Assembly: GCF_015694705.1 (NCBI RefSeq)
Contig: NZ_JADQDR010000013.1
Span: forward strand, 1 to 64,000
Length of the DNA: 64,000 nt
Direction: 5' to 3'
From: Pontibacter rufus
Lineage (GTDB): Bacteria > Bacteroidota > Bacteroidia > Cytophagales > Hymenobacteraceae
The position numbers and the translations under genes are program-made. The notes below the pieces were generated by a model. The model made no database searches and was not told the origin of the DNA. It saw nothing but the letters and a program-made list of their open reading frames with translations. Below are positions 16,973 to 24,322 of the stretch, one piece after another (the first letter of the stretch is position 1; each line of letters begins with the position of its first letter).

Positions 16973-18964
16973 TTGAATCAGCGTTTGAAAAAGAAAATCC
17001 TTTGGTGGGCCGGCGGCGTGTTGGCCTTCTTTTTAGTTGTTATTGCCCTGCTCCTTATTTTCAGAAGCAGGTTACTGGACTACGCTATCCAGCGCGTAGT
17101 CGCCAAAGTGGAGGCTAAGTATCCGGCCGATCTCAACATCAAAAATGCAGATTTTGTAGACCTTAATTCTGTACTGATTACGGGCATCTCTTTTGTACCG
17201 GATAACCGCGATACGCTTTTTGTAACAGATAGTGTGTATGCCACCGTGAGTATCCGCTCTATTTTCAGGGGCAGCCTTGTATTTAAGCGCCTGGAGGTAC
17301 GCGATGGTTACCTGACGGCGGTGAAGAAGGAAAATCAGAACAACTACTCTTTTCTGCTGGAAGGCAACAAGGCTGCGCCGCCAGATACAAGCTCCGGTGA
17401 AGGGCGGAACTATGGCGAGCTGCTGAACCGCCTCATCGAGACTGCTTTCGACAATGTGCCTGATTTGGTAGACTTCAACAACCTAAACGTTTCTTACCAT
17501 TCCACGCACCGTACCATCGACATAAAAATGCCTTACCTGAAAATGGATGATGGCCATTTTGATACGCAATTAGCCATCCGCACGGATTCTCTGGTGAACA
17601 AACTACGCGTAACAGGTACTATCGATCCGGGTAAGTATAAGATTGCGGCCAACCTGTATGCCACGGGCCAGCAGGATATCAAGATACCTTACATTAAAGA
17701 CAAGTATAATGCCGAAGTATCCTTTGATACGCTGCACCTGAGCCTGACGGATAAAACATTTAAGCAGGATAAACTGACGGTGCGTGGCCGCGGGCAGGTG
17801 AGCCACCTTGTGGTGAACCAACCGAAATTATCAGATGAGGATATTCGTGTAAAAGAAGCCGCAGTAAATTATGTTGTGACCCTGGGGCCGGACCTGTATG
17901 TGATAGACAGCCTGACCGAAGTGCGTGTAAACGAGGTGAAAGCCAATGTATACGCCGCCTATCATAATGCCGACGCCAAAATAATAGATTTGCGCGTGAA
18001 GACAGGGCAGATGCAGGGCAGTGACTTTTTTAATTCATTGCCGCAGGGCCTCTTCGAAAATCTGGAGGGTATAAAAGCCAAAGGCACGCTGCAGTATAAG
18101 ATGAGCTTCCACCTGAACATGGATAGCGTGGACAGGGTGAAGTTTAACTCTGATTTAGATGCTTCCAAAGACTTTAAAATTGTGCAGTGGGGCAATACCA
18201 ACATCGAGAAGATAAACGGTTCTTTTGTGCACACTGTGTATGAGTATGGCAAGCCGGTCCGCACTTTTGTAGTAGGGCCTTCTAACCCTTTTTATGCCCG
18301 CCTGAACGAGATTTCGCCTTACCTGCGCAATGCCATACTTACCGCCGAAGATGCTTTTTTCTATACCCATAAAGGTTTCCACGAAGAAGCTTTCCGGCAG
18401 GCCATTGCCAAAAATATCAAGGAAGGCGAATTTGCGCGGGGAGCCAGCACCATCTCGATGCAGCTGGTGAAGAACGTATTCCTGACGCGCAAAAAAACCG
18501 TAGCCCGTAAAGTGGAAGAAGCCATTATCGTGTGGCTGATAGAGAACCTGGATCTGGTGTCGAAAAACCGCATGTTTGAAGTATACCTCAACATCATCGA
18601 GTGGGGGCCAAACGTGTACGGCGCCAAAGATGCTTCGCGCTTTTACTTCGGCAAGCAGCCCTCAGAACTGAACCTGGCTGAAGCCATCTTCCTGACCAGC
18701 ATTATCCCGAGTCCGAAAAACTACAGAGCATCTTTCGACAGCCACGGCAACCTGCGCAACTGGAAGAGCGGCTATTATCGCCTGATTGGCGGCAACATGC
18801 TGCGCCGCGGCCTTATCTCCAGAGAGGCTTACGACAACCTGTATCCTAATGTGCAGTTATACGGCCGCGCCCGCGACCTGATCGTGACCGAGCCGGACAC
18901 CACCAGCATACAGGAAGACAGTATAAAGTATGAACTGGAAACAATTGACCTGCTGGATTTTTAA
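16973..18964 (+). CDS. AsmA-like protein fused to a GT51 peptidoglycan glycosyltransferase
   Basis: A 663-residue membrane protein. A helix near residues 12-32 (WWAGGVLAFFLVVIALLLI) is followed by about 390 residues that look like the AsmA/DUF748 envelope domain (NIKNADFVDLNSVLITGISF, MPYLKMDDGHFDTQLAIRTD). Residues about 440-610 are a GT51 transglycosylase domain, which joins lipid II into glycan strands: ILTAEDAFFYTHKGFHEEAF with the catalytic Glu, GASTISMQLVKNVFL, RKVEEAIIVWLIE and EVYLNIIEWG. No transpeptidase domain is present, so it is monofunctional for glycan synthesis. The start is TTG 16973; a TTG at 16985 is an alternative. Most monofunctional GT51 enzymes are about 240 residues, so the long N-terminal module is the odd part. 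Confidence 0.85.
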   Translation: MNQRLKKKILWWAGGVLAFFLVVIALLLIFRSRLLDYAIQRVVAKVEAKYPADLNIKNADFVDLNSVLITGISFVPDNRDTLFVTDSVYATVSIRSIFRGSLVFKRLEVRDGYLTAVKKENQNNYSFLLEGNKAAPPDTSSGEGRNYGELLNRLIETAFDNVPDLVDFNNLNVSYHSTHRTIDIKMPYLKMDDGHFDTQLAIRTDSLVNKLRVTGTIDPGKYKIAANLYATGQQDIKIPYIKDKYNAEVSFDTLHLSLTDKTFKQDKLTVRGRGQVSHLVVNQPKLSDEDIRVKEAAVNYVVTLGPDLYVIDSLTEVRVNEVKANVYAAYHNADAKIIDLRVKTGQMQGSDFFNSLPQGLFENLEGIKAKGTLQYKMSFHLNMDSVDRVKFNSDLDASKDFKIVQWGNTNIEKINGSFVHTVYEYGKPVRTFVVGPSNPFYARLNEISPYLRNAILTAEDAFFYTHKGFHEEAFRQAIAKNIKEGEFARGASTISMQLVKNVFLTRKKTVARKVEEAIIVWLIENLDLVSKNRMFEVYLNIIEWGPNVYGAKDASRFYFGKQPSELNLAEAIFLTSIIPSPKNYRASFDSHGNLRNWKSGYYRLIGGNMLRRGLISREAYDNLYPNVQLYGRARDLIVTEPDTTSIQEDSIKYELETIDLLDF

Positions 18965-18984
18965 GCAGCATAGCAGCAGATAAC

Positions 18985-19026
18985 ACAGCAGCCCCGCAAC
19001 CAAACCTGCGGGGCTGCTGTATTTTT
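18985..19026 (+). terminator. Intrinsic terminator after the GT51 gene
   Basis: A hairpin with perfect 14-base GC-rich arms (18985-18998 and 19007-19020, ACAGCAGCCCCGCA and its complement) and an 8-base loop, followed by ATTTTT. It lies 21 bases after the stop codon. Confidence 0.85.
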
Positions 19027-19094
19027 ATACTTTATTTATACCATATACTTGTTCTGATACTAAAATTGAAATAAAGAAGACGTAAGTATTTCTG

Positions 19095-19124
19095 AACCCG
19101 GTAGGTTTTGAAACCTACCGGGTT
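19095..19124. repeat. Intergenic palindrome, copy 3
   Basis: Two perfect 14-base arms (AACCCGGTAGGTTT and its complement) around TG. It shares the CGG-AGGTTT core with the palindromes at 6755 and 15224, with coupled changes on both arms that keep the pairing. It lies after a separate terminator, so ending transcription is not its obvious job. Confidence 0.75.
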
Positions 19125-19189
19125 TGTTGCGCCACTATTTCAGCAAACCTATCATAAACAAGTCCATCTTTTAAAATCAATCTGATATA

Positions 19190-20248
19190 ATGAGCCCGGC
19201 ACAACACGAAAAAGAAGCACAAAAAGCCGTAGGACTGGTGCCACAAATAGGATCTCTGGCGGCGCGTGCCGGTTTAGACTGGTTTTTGCTGGCCCTGATA
19301 GGGATGATTGTGCTGGCCTATCTGTGGCCGCAGGTGGGCGTGGATCGGGAACCGCTGTCGCTGGGTGATGTGGCCAACTATGGCGTGTCGGTGATATTCT
19401 TCTTCTATGGCCTGCGCCTCAGCCCGGCAAAGTTAAAGGCTGGCTTGCGTACGTGGAGGCTGCATGTGGTGGTGCAACTGAGCACCTTTATACTTTTTCC
19501 GCTGCTGATATTGCCCCTGCGGAGTTTATTTACGGGTACCGAGCAGGAAGCTTTGCTCTGGCTGGGTGTATTTTATTTAGCGGCGCTGCCTTCCACAGTT
19601 TCGTCGTCGGTGGTGATGGTATCGATAGCAGGTGGCAATATTCCGGCGGCCATTTTCAACGCCAGCATTTCCAGCCTCATCGGCATTTTTATTACGCCAT
19701 TGTGGATGGGCCTGTTCCTGACTGCCAGTGCCGAAGGCTTTGATATCTGGAGTGTGCTGGGCAAACTGGTTTTACAGGTTTTGCTGCCGGTGGTGCTAGG
19801 CATACTGCTACACCGCTACTGGGGAAACTTTGCAGATCGTCATAAAAAGCAGCTGCGCTACTTCGACCAGATCATCATCCTGCTTATTGTTTATACTTCG
19901 TTCTGCGAATCTTTTGCCCGCAACATGTTTGCAGCCTACAGCATAGCCGATATACTTATACTTGGAATAGGGATGGCCGGCCTGTTCTTTCTGATGTTCG
20001 GCATTATTTACGGCGTCAGCAAACTACTGGGCTTTAACCGCGAAGACAGGATTACGGCCGTTTTCTGCGGCTCCAAAAAGTCGCTGGTGCACGGCACCGT
20101 TATGTCCAAAGTGCTGTTTCCTAACCCAAGTATGGCCGGTATCATGCTGCTGCCCATTATGCTGTACCATGCTCTGCAGCTGCTTGCTGCCAGCGTTATT
20201 GCCCAAGCGCAGGCGCGCAAAGCAGGCATAGATGCTTCCGGCGAATAA
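19190..20248 (+). CDS. SBF-like sodium-dependent transporter (bile acid:sodium symporter family)
   Basis: A 352-residue inner-membrane protein of the SBF-like family (PF13593, YfeH/SLC10A7 group) with about ten helices. Typical blocks are FFFYGLRLSPAKLKAGLRTW (near 67-86), ALPSTVSSSVVMVSIAGGNI (near 135-154), where the broken helices of the BASS fold are expected, and VFCGSKKSLVHGTVMSKVLF (near 293-312). The substrate is unknown; relatives move organic anions together with sodium. The start ATG 19190 leads into a hydrophilic N-terminus (MSPAQHEKEAQKAVG). It stands alone, after the palindrome at 19095, and converges on the DUF3817 gene six bases beyond its stop. Confidence 0.85.
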   Translation: MSPAQHEKEAQKAVGLVPQIGSLAARAGLDWFLLALIGMIVLAYLWPQVGVDREPLSLGDVANYGVSVIFFFYGLRLSPAKLKAGLRTWRLHVVVQLSTFILFPLLILPLRSLFTGTEQEALLWLGVFYLAALPSTVSSSVVMVSIAGGNIPAAIFNASISSLIGIFITPLWMGLFLTASAEGFDIWSVLGKLVLQVLLPVVLGILLHRYWGNFADRHKKQLRYFDQIIILLIVYTSFCESFARNMFAAYSIADILILGIGMAGLFFLMFGIIYGVSKLLGFNREDRITAVFCGSKKSLVHGTVMSKVLFPNPSMAGIMLLPIMLYHALQLLAASVIAQAQARKAGIDASGE

Positions 20249-20254
20249 GTATAA

Positions 20255-20593
20255 TCAGGCTACTTTCTGTTTCGGGGCAGCAGGCTGGACTTCTTCCTGC
20301 TTCAGCAGTTTGGCGTCCAGTATAAACGGGCCGAATGGCAGTACGGAGGCAACCAGCGCGGCAAGCACTTTAAGTACAGACCATCGTTTTGCAATGGCTG
20401 CATTTGCCACAGCAGCCACAAACAATACAAACAGCAGGCCGTGCGCCCATCCTACGTATTTTACGGGAGCAGGCATATCGGCCATATACTTCAGGGGCAT
20501 GGCAATACCCAAAAGCACCAGGTAAGAGATACCCTCCAGTATGCCAATAAGGCGCAGGCGCTTTATCGCCGCGTTAGAATTTTTCTGGTTCAT
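20255..20593 (-). CDS. DUF3817 integral membrane protein
   Basis: ATG 20593 gives 112 residues; the frame extends 11 codons further to a GTG, but the family starts close to this Met. The protein has three helices with the DUF3817 pattern: RLRLIGILEGISYLVLLGIA with the conserved EG-S segment, then KYVGWAHGLLFVLFVAAVA with the conserved GWAHG, then a last helix near 80-98 (LAALVASVLPFGPFI). The C-terminus is hydrophilic (EEVQPAAPKQKVA). The function is unknown; relatives occur singly in many bacteria. It ends six bases from the convergent transporter gene. Confidence 0.8.
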   Translation of the reverse strand: MNQKNSNAAIKRLRLIGILEGISYLVLLGIAMPLKYMADMPAPVKYVGWAHGLLFVLFVAAVANAAIAKRWSVLKVLAALVASVLPFGPFILDAKLLKQEEVQPAAPKQKVA

Positions 20594-20652
20594 AATGATA
20601 AAAATAATACGTCTGTTTAACACCACAGCATGCTGAACAGTGCTAAAGATAA

Positions 20653-20686
20653 GAAGCCTCCCGCTTATTTTTATGCGGGAGGCTTC
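20653..20686 (-). terminator. Terminator of the aromatic amino-acid operon
   Basis: A hairpin with 12-base arms (GAAGCCTCCCGC and its complement at 20653-20664 and 20675-20686) and a 10-base loop. Read on the minus strand it lies about 30 bases after the DAHP synthase stop and is followed by TTATCTTT. Confidence 0.8.
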
Positions 20687-20715
20687 GCTTATACTTGTTG
20701 CCTTAGATAGCGGGT

Positions 20716-21834
20716 CTATTGTACGGCTTTACTGGCAGATGGCGTTGCGGTAGTGAAAACCTCGTTCTGCACACCCAGGGAGTGCTGATGGATCGCATCA
20801 TAAATCACATTTATAAAATCAGGATCTAAGCCGATCTCGCTGGCAATAGCTCTCCTGTTCTCTACTATCTGGCTCCAGCGATTCGCCTGGTAAATATCCA
20901 GCGCATGTGCCCGCTTGTACGCACCTATTCTCTTGGAAACATCAGAACGCAGGAACAGCACATTGATAAGCTCATTATCCAGGCGATCGATCAGGTCGCG
21001 CAGGTCTTGTAACTGCTCGTTATTAGCCACGAGTTCATGCTGCAAATCCAGAGAAGTAAGCAGCTTGTCGAGCACTTCCGGCGTAATTTGCTGGGCCGCA
21101 TCGCTCATTGCCACATCCGGGTTGTTGTGCGTCTCAATCATCAGGCCATCTACACCTAAATGCAGTGCCTGCTGGCTTACGGTCTGCAGCAAATCGCGCC
21201 TTCCGGCAATGTGACTAGGGTCTGTAAACAGAGGCACGCCCGGCAGCATGCTGCGGATCTGCTGAATGGTTTCCCATTTCGGGTGGTTGCGGTACGGCTT
21301 GTTGTTGTGCGTGGAGAAGCCGCGGTGTATCAAACCTAAGTCCGTAATGCCGGCGCGGTTCAGGCGCTCCAGGGCGCCCACCCACAACTGTAAATCGGGG
21401 TTAACGGGGTTTTTAACCAGCACAGGTATGGATACGCCCTGCAGCGCATCTGCTACTTCCTGCACCGAAAACGGGTTTACCGTGGTGCGTGCACCTACCC
21501 AAAGTATGTCTACACCATATTCTAGCGCTTCTTCCACATGTTTGGTGTTGGCCACTTCGCAGGCTGTCAGCAATCCGGTTTCCTGTTTTACGGTTTGCAG
21601 CCATTCCAGTCCGACCCTGCCTACGCCTTCGAACAGGCCCGGACGCGTGCGCGGCTTCCAGATACCTGCCCTGAAAACAGTTACCCGCTTATCTTTTTTA
21701 AGATCGTGGGCCGTCTGGAGCATTTGTTCCTCACTTTCGGCACTGCAGGGGCCCGCGATTACAGTTGGCAGCGGACCACCGTTCAGGATGTTTGACTTGG
21801 CAGCCAGGGTAAGGTTTGCGTTATTAGCATTCAT
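20716..21834 (-). CDS. Bifunctional DAHP synthase (type I-beta)/chorismate mutase, copy 1
   Basis: A 372-residue cytosolic enzyme. The N-terminal domain (about 1-270) condenses phosphoenolpyruvate with erythrose-4-phosphate, the first shikimate step. It shows GPCSAESEEQMLQTA, FRAGIWKPRTRPG, LVKNPVNPDLQLW, DPSHIAGRRDLL and THNNPDVAMSDA, all expected for the small I-beta class. The C-terminal AroQ-type chorismate mutase domain (about 280-365) turns chorismate into prephenate and keeps the catalytic Lys (RIGAYKRAH). Such fusions usually regulate the synthase through the mutase domain. The start ATG 21834 overlaps the end of the aminotransferase gene by 11 bases, so translation is probably coupled. 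It is last in the pheA operon, just before a terminator. Confidence 0.93.
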   Translation of the reverse strand: MNANNANLTLAAKSNILNGGPLPTVIAGPCSAESEEQMLQTAHDLKKDKRVTVFRAGIWKPRTRPGLFEGVGRVGLEWLQTVKQETGLLTACEVANTKHVEEALEYGVDILWVGARTTVNPFSVQEVADALQGVSIPVLVKNPVNPDLQLWVGALERLNRAGITDLGLIHRGFSTHNNKPYRNHPKWETIQQIRSMLPGVPLFTDPSHIAGRRDLLQTVSQQALHLGVDGLMIETHNNPDVAMSDAAQQITPEVLDKLLTSLDLQHELVANNEQLQDLRDLIDRLDNELINVLFLRSDVSKRIGAYKRAHALDIYQANRWSQIVENRRAIASEIGLDPDFINVIYDAIHQHSLGVQNEVFTTATPSASKAVQ

Positions 21835-23011
21835 GATGTAAAGTTATAAATTGATGTTGTTTGATTCGTTTAGTAGCTTCTTCTATCTGCGGAACGGGTA
21901 CGCAGAGTGATGCCCTGACATACCGCTCGCCCTGGCTTCCGAACACTTTGCCCGGCGTCAGAAAAACGCCTGCTTCATAAAGCAACTCGTCCAGGTATAC
22001 TTCCACATCCAGAATATGATCCGGCACCTTGGCCCACACAAACATACCTACCGCGTCGGGCTGGTAAGTGCACTGCAGTGTGTCCAGTAACTGGTATACG
22101 AGTTGCCTGCGGCGGGCGTATTCGGCGTTGCGCTGCAGGTGCCAGTCGCTGCTGTTGTGCAGCGCCTCTGTGGCAGCATGCTGCACTGCCTGCAGCATAC
22201 CCGAGTCGAGGTTGCTTTTTACAGTAAGTATGGCAGCCAGATACTCCTGCCTGCCCAGCACAGCACCCACACGCCAGCCGGCCATGTTATGCGATTTGCT
22301 GAGAGAGTTGAGTTCCAAGCAGCAGGCATCTGCATTCGGAATACTCAGAAGGCTCAGCGGCGCTGCGGCAGGCAGCACCAGGCTGTACGGATTATCGTTT
22401 ACCAGCAGGAATTTATACTTGTGCGCCAACTCTGTAAGCCACTGCAAAGTTTCGGCGGTTGCCTGCGCCCCGGTAGGCATGTGCGGATAGTTTATCCACA
22501 TCAGCTTTACACCCTGGCTGGCCAGTTCTTCCAGCTGGTTGCGGTCTGGTAGCCAGTTGTTTGCTTCGCTTAAAGTATAAAATACAGGTTCAGCGCCAAC
22601 CAGCCGGGCAGTAGCCGCATAAGCTGGATAGCCTGGATCCGGGATCAGTACTTTATCGCCGGGATTCAGAAAGGCCATCGAAATATGAAATATACCTTCC
22701 TTAGAGCCCGTCAGCGGCAGCACCTCTGTATCAGGGTTCAGGTGTACGTGAAAGGTGGAATCATACCACTCGGCAATAGCGCGACGAAGCGTGGGCAGGG
22801 CGCTGTACGGCTGATAACCGTGCCCGGTAAGCTGTGCCGCAGAAGTAGTAAGCGCTTCAATAGTGGCAGGAGAGGGAGGCAAGTCAGGGCTGCCGATGCC
22901 CAGGTTAATGACTTTTTTACCCTGCGCATTCAGCGCACTTACTGCTGCAAGCTTTTTGGCAAAGTAGTATTCCTGCACCTGCCCCAACCGTTCGGCTTTA
23001 GGTATAATCAT
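21824..23011 (-). CDS. PLP-dependent aminotransferase (fold type I), aromatic pathway
   Basis: A 395-residue class I/II aminotransferase. Visible features are NLGIGSPDLPPSPATIEAL near the substrate site, PLTGSKEGIFHISMAFLNPG (near 79-98, phosphate-binding region), NYPHMPTGAQAT with the conserved Asn-Pro region, and the lysine motif SLSKSHNMAGWRVG near 235-248 that forms the Schiff base with PLP. Its place between pheA and DAHP synthase/chorismate mutase makes conversion of phenylpyruvate or hydroxyphenylpyruvate to Phe/Tyr the best guess. Sequence alone does not exclude an LL-diaminopimelate or aspartate specificity. No prephenate dehydrogenase gene is present in this operon. Confidence 0.87.
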   Translation of the reverse strand: MIIPKAERLGQVQEYYFAKKLAAVSALNAQGKKVINLGIGSPDLPPSPATIEALTTSAAQLTGHGYQPYSALPTLRRAIAEWYDSTFHVHLNPDTEVLPLTGSKEGIFHISMAFLNPGDKVLIPDPGYPAYAATARLVGAEPVFYTLSEANNWLPDRNQLEELASQGVKLMWINYPHMPTGAQATAETLQWLTELAHKYKFLLVNDNPYSLVLPAAAPLSLLSIPNADACCLELNSLSKSHNMAGWRVGAVLGRQEYLAAILTVKSNLDSGMLQAVQHAATEALHNSSDWHLQRNAEYARRRQLVYQLLDTLQCTYQPDAVGMFVWAKVPDHILDVEVYLDELLYEAGVFLTPGKVFGSQGERYVRASLCVPVPQIEEATKRIKQHQFITLHHEC

Positions 23012-23139
23012 GATTTTTCTGAAAAAAAAGGAACAAGTATCAATACACTGGGCTTCATTATCTTATATTATTGGCAGTAAATGTCTTATACCTGTTGATG
23101 CAACATCAAAGAGATATAATTTATTCATAGTTCCAGCTA

Positions 23140-24033
23140 TTATTTTTTCACATCAGCCAGGGCATGCTGTTTAGGCGCAGGCTGCAGCGGGTTCCTGGCG
23201 CGCCGGTACAGACCAAGCACCTGAAGCTGCCGCACCAAAGGCCGCAGTTCGTCGATTGCATCTAAAAGTTCCTGGGAGCCTGCTCCTTCCACATCAATGG
23301 CTACATGCGCACCACCGACGGATAAGGGAGCAGGAGGGAAAGGTTCTACCAGTGAAATATGCATGTCGTGCATGTGCAGTTTATCCTTTACAGCTTTCAA
23401 AGTAATATCCGCAAGCGGCAGATCCAGGAGAAGCGTGGCTTTGTTCGCTTCGGCTATTTCATCGTCGGCGGGTTTGTGCCGCGAGAGCAACAAAAAGCGC
23501 GTGTAATTGCCTTTCTGGTCTGCGATGTTTTCCCGGAGTATTTCCATACCGTAGAGTTGGGCGGCCATATGGCTTGCAATGGCTGCCACGCCGTATTGTT
23601 GCTTTTCCTTTATCAGGCGCGCGCTGTCGGCGGTGTCCGTCATTTGCTGCAGTTGCATGTGCGGATACTGCTGCAAAAAGGTGACGCACTGCAGCAGGGC
23701 CACCGGATGCGAACATACCATGGTAATATCCTGGAGCCGCTGGCCCGGCAGCGCCATCAGGTTCTGATCTACCGGTAGCCAGAGCTCTTCTAAAATGCTG
23801 AAATCATGCTGCTGCAACAAGGTGTAGTTGGTGTGTATACTGCCTGCTACTGCGTTCTCTATCGCCATTACAGCAAAATCAGCCTGTCCCGACTGCAGGG
23901 CATCGCATAGTTGCTGAAAAGTGGCGCAAGGCAGGATATCCGCCGCGTTGTGGGCTGCGAAAAGCTGCCGCGCAGCCATGTCGTGGAAAGAGGCCGGACC
24001 GCCCTGAATCGCTATGTTGATTTTTGTTGCCAT
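23140..24033 (-). CDS. pheA: Prephenate dehydratase with ACT-like domain
   Basis: ATG 24033 is the start because the protein family begins there (MATKINIAIQGGPASF); the open frame further upstream lies in the attenuator. The 297-residue protein converts prephenate to phenylpyruvate. The catalytic domain shows GGPASFHDMAARQLF (about 9-23), AVMAIENAVAGSIHTNY (about 68-84) and GNYTRFLLLSRH, where the TRF motif binds substrate. The C-terminal part (about 200-280) is in the place of the Phe-sensing ACT domain, but the usual ESRP motif reads differently (SLVEPFPP), so feedback may be altered. It heads the operon pheA-aminotransferase-DAHP synthase and is preceded by a leader peptide and attenuator hairpin. 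Confidence 0.92.
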   Translation of the reverse strand: MATKINIAIQGGPASFHDMAARQLFAAHNAADILPCATFQQLCDALQSGQADFAVMAIENAVAGSIHTNYTLLQQHDFSILEELWLPVDQNLMALPGQRLQDITMVCSHPVALLQCVTFLQQYPHMQLQQMTDTADSARLIKEKQQYGVAAIASHMAAQLYGMEILRENIADQKGNYTRFLLLSRHKPADDEIAEANKATLLLDLPLADITLKAVKDKLHMHDMHISLVEPFPPAPLSVGGAHVAIDVEGAGSQELLDAIDELRPLVRQLQVLGLYRRARNPLQPAPKQHALADVKK

Positions 24034-24041
24034 ATGTAAAC

Positions 24042-24067
24042 AAAAAGCCCCGCTTGGGGCGGGGCTT
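24042..24067 (-). terminator. Attenuator hairpin in the pheA leader
   Basis: Read on the minus strand, arms AAGCCCCGC (24067-24059) and GCGGGGCTT (24053-24045) enclose a 5-base loop and run into a T tract, ending 8 bases before the pheA ATG. Its 5' arm contains AGCCCC, which can instead pair with GGGGCT at 24123-24118 near the end of the leader ORF. That is the layout expected for an antiterminator/terminator switch. Confidence 0.85.
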
Positions 24068-24107
24068 GTAAGTGAAAGCTTTTTATCGTTATCAGAACGC
24101 AATAGCC

Positions 24108-24176
24108 TTACTTCTGGAGCCCCTGGTGGGTACCAAAAAAGTAAAAGCTAAAGTAATATGCGTTGAAAAGTGTCAT
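24108..24176 (-). CDS. Phe/Tyr-rich leader peptide of the pheA operon
   Basis: A 22-codon ORF upstream of pheA. Its first 14 residues are MTLFNAYYFSFYFF, and it ends GTHQGLQK. Eight of 22 codons are Phe (5) or Tyr (3), packed in positions 4-14. It is followed after 40 bases by a GC-rich hairpin with a T tract just before pheA. This is the arrangement of attenuation leaders such as pheL in enterobacteria, although the sequences are unrelated. Inferred mechanism: when charged tRNA-Phe/Tyr is scarce, the ribosome stalls in the aromatic run, the GGGGCT segment near the stop pairs with the terminator arm, and transcription continues. A homologous but out-of-frame leader precedes the second DAHP synthase gene. 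No Shine-Dalgarno site is evident, as is usual in this phylum. Confidence 0.8.
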   Translation of the reverse strand: MTLFNAYYFSFYFFGTHQGLQK

Positions 24177-24245
24177 TTTGTTGTTATGAGCTCCAAACTT
24201 AGGAAAGCGATCCGAGATATCCAAAATATTTTATAAAAAAATAAT

Positions 24246-24307
24246 TTAAGAGTATGTTTAATTTTCGTTTTTGCAGCGCAATGAGCGAATTTTAAACATA
24301 CTCTTAA
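24246..24307 (-). terminator. Terminator after DAHP synthase copy 2
   Basis: Perfect 16-base inverted arms (TTAAGAGTATGTTTAA and its complement, 24246-24261 and 24292-24307) with a 30-base loop. On the minus strand it begins 15 bases after the stop and is followed by ATTATTTTTTT. The stem is AT-rich, so it is weaker than others here, but the T tract supports it. Confidence 0.65.
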
Positions 24308-24322
24308 TACCATATCCTGTCC

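Noticed and set aside
24034..24102. N-terminal extension of pheA
   Set aside because: The extra codons fall in the attenuator hairpin; the family begins at Met 24033.
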